This document shows, one piece after another, positions 22,213 to 27,352 of a stretch of DNA of 27,352 nucleotides. A program made the translations under genes and the position numbers. Numbering within the stretch: position 1 is the first letter of the stretch; every line of letters starts with the position of its first letter. The DNA is from JASHVB01 sp049522565 (lineage in GTDB: Bacteria; Pseudomonadota; Alphaproteobacteria; Acetobacterales; Acetobacteraceae), in the NCBI GenBank assembly GCA_049522565.1, contig JBEKNT010000030.1, positions 1 to 27,352 of the forward strand, written 5' to 3'. The notes beneath the pieces were generated by a model. It was not told the DNA's origin. It did not search any database and was given only the letters and a program-made list of their open reading frames with translations.

Positions 22213-24414
22213 ATGGCATTGCTGGCAGGCTTCCGCGTGGTGCAACTGGGACCGGGCCTTGCCGCGGCCGTCTGCGGACGGTTGTTTGCCGATGTCGGCG
22301 CGGACGTTGCGTGCATCGATGCGGACGACACGACCTCGCTTGCGGCCTATCTCAACCACGGCAAGGCGGGCAGCGGTTCGCCGGGAACCGCGGATTTGAT
22401 CGTCATTGAAGGGCGCCCGGTTGAACTGCGCGCCCGACGACATGACCCTGACAACCTCCGCGCCCACAATCCCACCGCTGCACTTGTGTTCATCTCGCCG
22501 TTTGGTCAGACGGGACCGCAGGCCGATGACCCGGCGACGGACCTGACCTTGTGCTTCGCCAGCGGCATCGCTCGTTTGCTGACCGGACAGGTGGACGATC
22601 TCGACGAAGCGCCGGTCCGTCCGGTCGGCCAACAATCCGCATTCATCGGCGGGGTGGCGGCGGCTTGTGCCGGCATGCACGCGGCCATGGCGGGAACGTC
22701 AGGCGCAGTGATCGACGTTTCGATTCACGAAGCACTGGCCACGCTGGCGATGACGGAGCTGGCGCGCGCGGGCCTCACCGGCAAGAGCTGGTCGCGCAAG
22801 CGCCTGGCCGATGGCAATGGTGCCACGGTCTGCATCTTGCCGGCACGCGACGGTTACGTGGCGATCTCGCCGCGTGAGAGCCATCAATGGGCGGCGTGGC
22901 TGGCGGTGATGGGATCGCCCGAGTGGGGTCACGACGCGCGGTTTGTTCATAAGCACGATCGCGTTGCGCATTGGGATGCGCTGCATGCGCTGATGTCGGC
23001 ATGGAGCAGATTGCATGACAAACAGTGGATCGCCGATGCGGCGCAGCGGGCGCATGTGCCGAGTTTCCCGTTGCGCGAGCCGGCAGAATTGCTTGAGTCG
23101 CCGCAGCTTGCGCATCGGCGATTCTATCGCGCGGTGGCGATCGATGGCCGGAACGTTACGGCGCCGGGGCCGCCGTTCGGGCTGACGCTTTTGCCAGCCG
23201 GACTCAGCGATGTTGGCGGGCGCGGTGATGCGGGGCAACAGGCGCGCACGCACCCCGCCACGACGGGGGAGGCGACGGCCGCGTTGCCGTTGGCCGGCGT
23301 GCGCGTGCTCGACTTCAGTTGGGTCATCGCGGGGCCGACGACCACGCGTTACCTCGCCGCAATGGGTGCCGAGGTGATCAAGGTCGAGGCGCCCGGTCGC
23401 GGCGATCCCGGGCGTGCTTCGGAACTGCACACCGTGCTCGGGCAGGCGAAGCGTGGCATCGTGCTGGACCTCAAGCGACCGGAGGCGGTCGCGATCGCCC
23501 ATGCGCTGGCGGCAAAATCCGACGTGCTGGTCGAGAACTTCGCGACCGGTGTGATGGATCGGCTGGGCCTGGGCGCCGATGCGTTGCGTGCGGTCAATCC
23601 CGGACTGGTGTTCGTTTCGGCATCGGGATTGGGGCGCACCGGGCCGGAGGCGCGCGGCGTCGCGTATGGCACGTTGCTGCAATGCTATGCCGGATTTGCC
23701 GGGTTGAACCGCCATCCGGATGTGCCGCCCCGCGTCGGCTTCGCGTGGCTGGATCCGATGTGCGGGCTGATGCTGGCGTTCGTTGCGGCGGCGGCGCTGT
23801 GGCAACGACGGCGCGGCGGGGCGGTGGCACGCGTCGATTTCTCGATGATCGAGGCGATGCTTTGGACGATGGCGGAACCGCTGCTGGCGACGCAACTCAC
23901 GGAACCGCCGAAGCCGGCCGGCAATACGTCCAGCCGCGATGCGCCGCATGGTGTCTGGCGCTGCGCCGGCGACGATGCGTGGATCAGCGTCGCGATCACG
24001 AGCGACGAGGCATGGCGCGCGCTCTGCGCGATGGTGCCGGAGTTGGCGACGTCTGCGGGGCTCGGGTTGCGCGAGCGCATGCAGCAGGGCGGGGCGATCG
24101 ATGCTGCGCTTGCCGTCTGGCTGCGGCCGCAACGTGCGGCAGATGCCGCGGCTGCGTTGGTGGGTGCGGGAATTCCGGCGGCCGCGTTGGCGACATCGCG
24201 CGATTTGGTCGTCAGCCCCCATCTGCGCGCTCATGGATTCTGGGACCAGCATGGGGCTGGCGTGCTGCCAGGCTTGCCGTGGCGGGCCAGCTTCGGCCGT
24301 CAATCCGGCGCCGCACCGGAATTGGGGGCGGATACCGACAGCGTGCTGATGGACGTGCTTGGGCTGTCCGGCGATGACGTGGCTGCGCTACGCCGGTCCG
24401 GTGCGCTTGGGTAG
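22213..24414 (+). CDS. Tandem-fused family III CoA-transferase with a degenerate first half
   Basis: A 733-residue protein made of two CaiB/BaiF-type halves. Residues about 358-733 are a standard half: LAGVRVLDFSWVIAGPTTTRYLAAMGAEVIKVEAPGRGDPGR-type opening, VENFATGVMDRLGLG, and the probable catalytic Asp D514 in FAWLDPMCG. Residues 1-340 keep the fold markers (FRVVQLGPGLAAAVCGRLFADVGADVACID, VFISPFGQTGP, VIDVSIHEALATLA). However, the segment aligned with the active-site Asp reads PVGQQSAFIGG (137 onward) with no Asp, and the GDPxR region is shortened. Family members are interlocked dimers, so this chain may fold as a one-site pseudo-dimer. GGAGGG lies about 9 bases before ATG 22213. It follows a hairpin and may be expressed separately from the TPP enzyme gene. 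Confidence 0.9.
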   Translation: MALLAGFRVVQLGPGLAAAVCGRLFADVGADVACIDADDTTSLAAYLNHGKAGSGSPGTADLIVIEGRPVELRARRHDPDNLRAHNPTAALVFISPFGQTGPQADDPATDLTLCFASGIARLLTGQVDDLDEAPVRPVGQQSAFIGGVAAACAGMHAAMAGTSGAVIDVSIHEALATLAMTELARAGLTGKSWSRKRLADGNGATVCILPARDGYVAISPRESHQWAAWLAVMGSPEWGHDARFVHKHDRVAHWDALHALMSAWSRLHDKQWIADAAQRAHVPSFPLREPAELLESPQLAHRRFYRAVAIDGRNVTAPGPPFGLTLLPAGLSDVGGRGDAGQQARTHPATTGEATAALPLAGVRVLDFSWVIAGPTTTRYLAAMGAEVIKVEAPGRGDPGRASELHTVLGQAKRGIVLDLKRPEAVAIAHALAAKSDVLVENFATGVMDRLGLGADALRAVNPGLVFVSASGLGRTGPEARGVAYGTLLQCYAGFAGLNRHPDVPPRVGFAWLDPMCGLMLAFVAAAALWQRRRGGAVARVDFSMIEAMLWTMAEPLLATQLTEPPKPAGNTSSRDAPHGVWRCAGDDAWISVAITSDEAWRALCAMVPELATSAGLGLRERMQQGGAIDAALAVWLRPQRAADAAAALVGAGIPAAALATSRDLVVSPHLRAHGFWDQHGAGVLPGLPWRASFGRQSGAAPELGADTDSVLMDVLGLSGDDVAALRRSGALG

Positions 24415-24418
24415 AAAG

Positions 24419-24516
24419 TCAGATTCACCACAAAGACACAAAGGCACGAAGCTATCGTCCGATACGCACGTCAGGTGCTCATTGTGAAAGTGTCCGTGTC
24501 TTTGTGGTGAACCTGA
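24419..24516. repeat. Long inverted repeat between convergent genes
   Basis: The arms at 24419-24439 and 24496-24516 pair over 20 of 21 bases; their core is TTCACCACAAAGACAC and its complement. About 56 bases lie between them. The core sequence resembles a short repeat I remember as widely dispersed in bacterial genomes. It fills the gap between a plus-strand CoA-transferase gene and the minus-strand crotonase operon, so it could terminate or insulate both. No open frame is associated with it. Confidence 0.75.
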
Positions 24517-24532
24517 TCTTGCTTTGCCGCGT

Positions 24533-25450
24533 TCAGAACTCCCCGCTGCGATACGCCTCATCCAGGCGCGCGGCGTCCTCGGGCGAGGGCGCTTCCCACG
24601 CTTCGCCGCGGCGTCGCAGTGCGCCGGTGAAGTCGGGGGGACGCTTTTCGTTGAAGGCGCGGCGGCCTTCCTCGCCGTCGGTCGTCACCTGGATCAGCAG
24701 GTTGTTGATCAGGTTCTGCACGTGCCAGGCCTGGTCGGTCGGCAGGTCGCCGAAGCGCACCACGAACTCCTTCATCATGCGCACCGCCACCGGCGGCAGC
24801 TTCACAATGTGGCGGGCCAGCTTCTCCGCCCGTTCCATCAACTGCGCATGCGGCACCACTTCGTTGATCAGGCCGATGCGCAACGCTTCCGCCGCGTCGA
24901 ACGGCTCATCGGTCAGCAGCATCTTCATCGCATCGATGTAGCGCAGTTGCTTCACCAGCAGCGCGGCACCCGGCCCATGGCCCAGCCAGCCTTGCGAGAT
25001 CAGGGAGAACTTGAATCGCGCATGCTCCGCACTGGCAATGCGGATGTCGCAGGACGACAGCAGGATGTACAGCCCGGCCCCCGCCGCCCAGCCGTTCACC
25101 GCGGCGATCACCGGTTTCCATACCCTGGGATAGTGGTCGCCGAACCGCCCATCCACGCCGGTCTTCTGCCCGTGCACGGTGCCGGCCAGCGGCCAGAAGA
25201 TGCGCTGCGTGCGCAGATACTCGCGCTCCTCCTCGGTGATGTTCTCGCGCGGTGCCAGGTTGTGACCGCCGCAGAAATGCCGGTCGCCGGCACCGGTCAG
25301 GATGGCGCAGCGGATGTCGCGATCCTCCCACAGATCGATCCACGCCGCGGAGATCTCATCGGACGTCGGCTTGTCGAGGATGTTCGCCTTGCCGGGATTG
25401 TTCAGGGTGATGTACGCGACGCCGTCGCGCTTGATGTAATCGATGGCCAA
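24533..25450 (-). CDS. Crotonase-superfamily protein (enoyl-CoA hydratase/isomerase-like), non-canonical
   Basis: About 305 residues with the crotonase fold: AYITLNNPGKANILDKP, the oxyanion-hole segment HFCGGHNL (59-64) and NGWAAGAGLYILLSSCDIRIAS (119-140). The two glutamates used by classical hydratases (E144 and E164 of the rat enzyme) align by eye with I129 and S149, so a different reaction such as hydrolysis, decarboxylation, ring cleavage or isomerisation is likely. The extended ENITEEEREYLRTQRIFW insert is also unusual. The start is TTG 25450: AGGAGGG lies 8 bases upstream, right after the preceding gene's stop (14 bases away), and no suitable ATG is available. It forms a two-gene operon with the crotonase at 25465. 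Confidence 0.9.
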   Translation of the reverse strand: MAIDYIKRDGVAYITLNNPGKANILDKPTSDEISAAWIDLWEDRDIRCAILTGAGDRHFCGGHNLAPRENITEEEREYLRTQRIFWPLAGTVHGQKTGVDGRFGDHYPRVWKPVIAAVNGWAAGAGLYILLSSCDIRIASAEHARFKFSLISQGWLGHGPGAALLVKQLRYIDAMKMLLTDEPFDAAEALRIGLINEVVPHAQLMERAEKLARHIVKLPPVAVRMMKEFVVRFGDLPTDQAWHVQNLINNLLIQVTTDGEEGRRAFNEKRPPDFTGALRRRGEAWEAPSPEDAARLDEAYRSGEF

Positions 25451-25464
25451 GGCGGTGCCCTCCT

Positions 25465-26238
25465 TCAGCTCAACGGCCGGCCGTGTCGCGCGATGAACTC
25501 CGGGAACGCATCCTCCGCCTTCGCCCCCCGTAGCACATGCGTCGTATAATCCTGTTCTTCCGCCCATTGCTGCTCGAGGTTCTTGCCCTTCTGCCGCAGC
25601 AGCAGCGCCTTGACGCCCATCACCGCGCCACGATGATTGCCGGCGATCATGCGTGCCAGTTCCATGGTCTTCTCGCGCAGCCGTTCCCGCGGCACCAAAT
25701 GATTGAGCAGCCCGATGCGATAGGCTTCCTCGGCTTCGACGACGCGCGCGCTGAACAGCAGCTCCTTGGCCATCGGCCAGCCGACCTGGTTGGGCAGCGT
25801 CCAGGTGCTGTTGATCCGGCCATACGCCGCCGCAAGGAAACGAAAGCGCGTCGCCTCGCAGCCGACGCGCATGTCGAGCGATGACGCCAGCACCGCCGCG
25901 CCGCCATAGGCCAGGCCGTTCATCATGCCGATGGTCGGCTTGGCGCAGGCGCTGATGTCGTAGCTGTTGCGCGGGTTGCGCATCGCGTCCAGTTCCGCCT
26001 GGCTATAACGATTGTCGTCCAAGCGTTGCTCGTGGATGTCGCCGCCGGCGGAGAAGGCGCGCTCGCCGGAGCCGGTGATGACGATGCAGCCGATCGCATC
26101 GTCGGCCTCGAACGTCTTGACCGCATCGTGCAGCTCATTGGAGAGCTGGCGGTTCATCGAATTGAGCGTGGCGGGGCGATTGAGGGTCACGATCCCCACG
26201 CCGTCTTCGGTACCGACCAGGATGTTTTCGTAGGCCAT
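25465..26238 (-). CDS. Crotonase-superfamily protein (enoyl-CoA hydratase-like), non-canonical
   Basis: A 257-residue crotonase-fold protein with GIVTLNRPATLNSMN, the oxyanion-hole stretch AFSAGGDIHE (61-70) and NGLAYGGAAVLASSLDMRVG (107-126). As in its neighbour, the positions of the two hydratase glutamates appear to be V116 and A136, so a standard hydration mechanism is unlikely. The segment after it, AAAYGRINSTWTLPNQVG, replaces the usual PEI.LG..PG.GGTQRL loop. GGGAGG precedes ATG 26238; a long open frame further upstream is antisense to the VOC gene. It is the first gene of the crotonase pair and is divergent from the VOC protein gene. The substrate is unknown. Confidence 0.9.
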   Translation of the reverse strand: MAYENILVGTEDGVGIVTLNRPATLNSMNRQLSNELHDAVKTFEADDAIGCIVITGSGERAFSAGGDIHEQRLDDNRYSQAELDAMRNPRNSYDISACAKPTIGMMNGLAYGGAAVLASSLDMRVGCEATRFRFLAAAYGRINSTWTLPNQVGWPMAKELLFSARVVEAEEAYRIGLLNHLVPRERLREKTMELARMIAGNHRGAVMGVKALLLRQKGKNLEQQWAEEQDYTTHVLRGAKAEDAFPEFIARHGRPLS

Positions 26239-26319
26239 CGTCGCCTCCCCTCGTGCTTTGGCTCGCCGAGTGTATTGTTGAGCGAGGCACGTCGGCAATG
26301 GCAGGCCAGGAGGATCGTC

Positions 26320-27243
26320 ATGCTTGCAACCCCAGGATTCCACCATCTGCACCTGAACTCGGTCGATCCCGACGCGGCGATCGCCTGGTACACGCGGCAA
26401 TTCCCCAGCACGCAGCGCGCCGACTGGTGCGGATTTCCGGCACTGCAATCGCCGAACGATGTGCTGATCCTGTTCGACCAGGTCGATGCGCCGCCGTCCA
26501 GCGAACCGCCAAGCGCGATCTGGCATTTCGGCTGGCACGTCACCGATGCGCGTGCGAGTCTGGCAACGTTCAGGTCGCGGCCGGAGGTGACGCTGCTGCC
26601 GCTCTACACGACGGACGCCGGCGGCTCCGTGCTGATCAGCAGCGATACCTGGCCGGGGACCGGCGGGGTGCCGGGCCGCACCGCGGCGCAAATCGAGGCA
26701 GCGCGGCGCGACGGCATCCAGCCGGCCGGCGGCGGCGGGTTCGTCTACATGGCCGGTCCCGACAACGCGCTGGTCGAGTTCGCCGGGAACTATCCCGTCG
26801 AGCGATTCAACCACGTGCATCTCTGGCAGGAAGATCCCTTGTGCGCGCTGCTGTGGTACCAAAAGCACCTCAACGCGCCGGTGCGCGCAGGCGTCGCGGC
26901 GGCGCCGGTGACCGAGGCGACCTGCAAGGTGCCGCGTGGAGCGGATCGTTCCTGGCCGGCGCTCAATCGCGAAGGCATGTTCCGTGCGCCGCGGGCCGGT
27001 GTCGAATTCGGCGACGTGGTGCTGACCTGGTATCCCAACCAGGGCGCGCAGCCGCTGGCAAGCCCGCGTGGACAGTTGCAGGATCATATCGGACTGAGTG
27101 TCAGCGATCTGGACGCCTGGGTGCAGAAGCTGCAAAGCGAGGGCGTGGCGTTCCTGACGCCCACCTATCGGCTCGGCGACACGCGCGCCGTGATGATCGA
27201 AGGGCCAAGCAGGGAAGTTCTGGAATTGGTTGAGGTACGCTAG
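26320..27243 (+). CDS. Two-domain VOC (glyoxalase/dioxygenase fold) protein
   Basis: A 307-residue protein with two vicinal-oxygen-chelate modules. The first half has FHHLHLNSVDPDAAIAWYT, WHFGWHVTD and ALVEFAGNYP. The second has NHVHLWQEDPLCALLWYQKHL, QDHIGLSVSDLDAWVQKL and VLELVEV. The histidines and glutamates at the ends of these strands are plausible metal ligands, as in extradiol dioxygenases, glyoxalases and epimerases. AGGAGG (26308-26313) lies 6 bases before ATG 26320. The gene is divergent from the crotonase operon across 81 bases, which suggests a common pathway or regulation. I cannot assign a reaction: extradiol cleavage, methylmalonyl-CoA-epimerase-like chemistry and glyoxalase chemistry all fit the fold. 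Confidence 0.88.
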   Translation: MLATPGFHHLHLNSVDPDAAIAWYTRQFPSTQRADWCGFPALQSPNDVLILFDQVDAPPSSEPPSAIWHFGWHVTDARASLATFRSRPEVTLLPLYTTDAGGSVLISSDTWPGTGGVPGRTAAQIEAARRDGIQPAGGGGFVYMAGPDNALVEFAGNYPVERFNHVHLWQEDPLCALLWYQKHLNAPVRAGVAAAPVTEATCKVPRGADRSWPALNREGMFRAPRAGVEFGDVVLTWYPNQGAQPLASPRGQLQDHIGLSVSDLDAWVQKLQSEGVAFLTPTYRLGDTRAVMIEGPSREVLELVEVR

Positions 27244-27281
27244 TGTACCGATCCTGACACTCCGATCCCGTCGGCAAGCAC

Positions 27282-27315
27282 TGTCATGGCGAGGAGCGCA
27301 GCGACGCAGCAATCC
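27282..27315 (+). repeat. Dispersed intergenic repeat of the TCATGGCGAGGAGCG...CGCAGCAATCC type
   Basis: The stretch from TGTCATGGCGAGGAGCGCAG to GCAGCAATCC matches a short intergenic repeat that I recognise as common in many proteobacterial genomes. It lies 38 bases after the VOC gene at the right edge. The rest of the window (27316-27352) shows no gene that I can support. Confidence 0.55.
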
Positions 27316-27352
27316 CCCGCCTGACGAGCCGCTCGTGCTTCTTCAGGCAGGA

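Noticed and set aside
22699..24303. 534-codon minus-strand frame opposite the fused CoA-transferase
   Set aside because: It is an antisense shadow of a high-GC gene and shows no recognisable domain, while the plus strand has clear CaiB/BaiF motifs.
26239..27312. Minus-strand extension upstream of the crotonase at 25465
   Set aside because: It is antisense to the VOC gene, has His/Arg-rich shadow composition, and GGGAGG marks ATG 26238 as the start.

Overview
The window is GC-rich chromosomal DNA with tightly packed operons, ATGA stop/start overlaps and short dispersed inverted repeats between genes. The gene content is almost entirely catabolic: ABC importers, CoA-transferases, crotonases, TPP enzymes and VOC proteins. 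I infer a soil or plant-associated alphaproteobacterium, perhaps of the Rhodospirillales/Acetobacteraceae type. No rRNA or other taxonomic marker is present, so this placement is tentative. I saw no tRNA, rRNA, CRISPR array, insertion sequence or phage gene.

Region 1 (1-1836): a TPP-dependent enzyme cut by the left edge (minus strand) and a divergent quinone-oxidoreductase-like MDR protein, separated by a REP-like hairpin.

Region 2 (1838-11129) is the most coherent system. It appears to be a TetR-controlled locus for uptake and catabolism of hydroaromatic acids (quinate/shikimate type). A minus-strand operon encodes a QuiC-type 3-dehydroshikimate dehydratase fused to an HPPD-like VOC domain, a Liv-type binding protein, LivH, and one polypeptide that joins LivM, LivG and LivF. 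A quinate/shikimate dehydrogenase is transcribed divergently. The 18-bp palindrome ATTAACTAGTTAGTTAAT lies between the two genes, inside overlapping back-to-back promoter-like elements. Related copies lie just upstream of the tetR gene, one overlapping the stop codon of an SDR dehydrogenase. The predicted chemistry is quinate/shikimate to dehydro form to 3-dehydroshikimate to protocatechuate.

Region 3 (11244-18766): a plus-strand LLM flavin oxidoreductase, a nested inverted repeat, then a minus-strand Ugp-type ABC operon. In transcription order this is ATPase, two paralogous substrate-binding proteins, two permeases and an inositol-monophosphatase-family phosphatase. The phosphatase suggests a phosphorylated or phosphodiester polyol as cargo.

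Region 4 (18767-19168): a divergent intergenic region holding a 45-codon remnant of a SAM-dependent methyltransferase gene.

Region 5 (19169-24414): a plus-strand cluster of a CaiB/Frc-type CoA-transferase, a TPP enzyme resembling 2-hydroxyacyl-CoA lyase more than oxalyl-CoA decarboxylase, a strong hairpin, and a tandem-fused CoA-transferase whose first half lacks the catalytic Asp. This suggests activation of an acid to its CoA ester followed by TPP-dependent C-C cleavage.

Region 6 (24419-27352): a long inverted repeat, two minus-strand crotonase-fold proteins that both lack the two canonical hydratase glutamates, a divergent two-domain VOC protein, and a dispersed repeat at the right edge.
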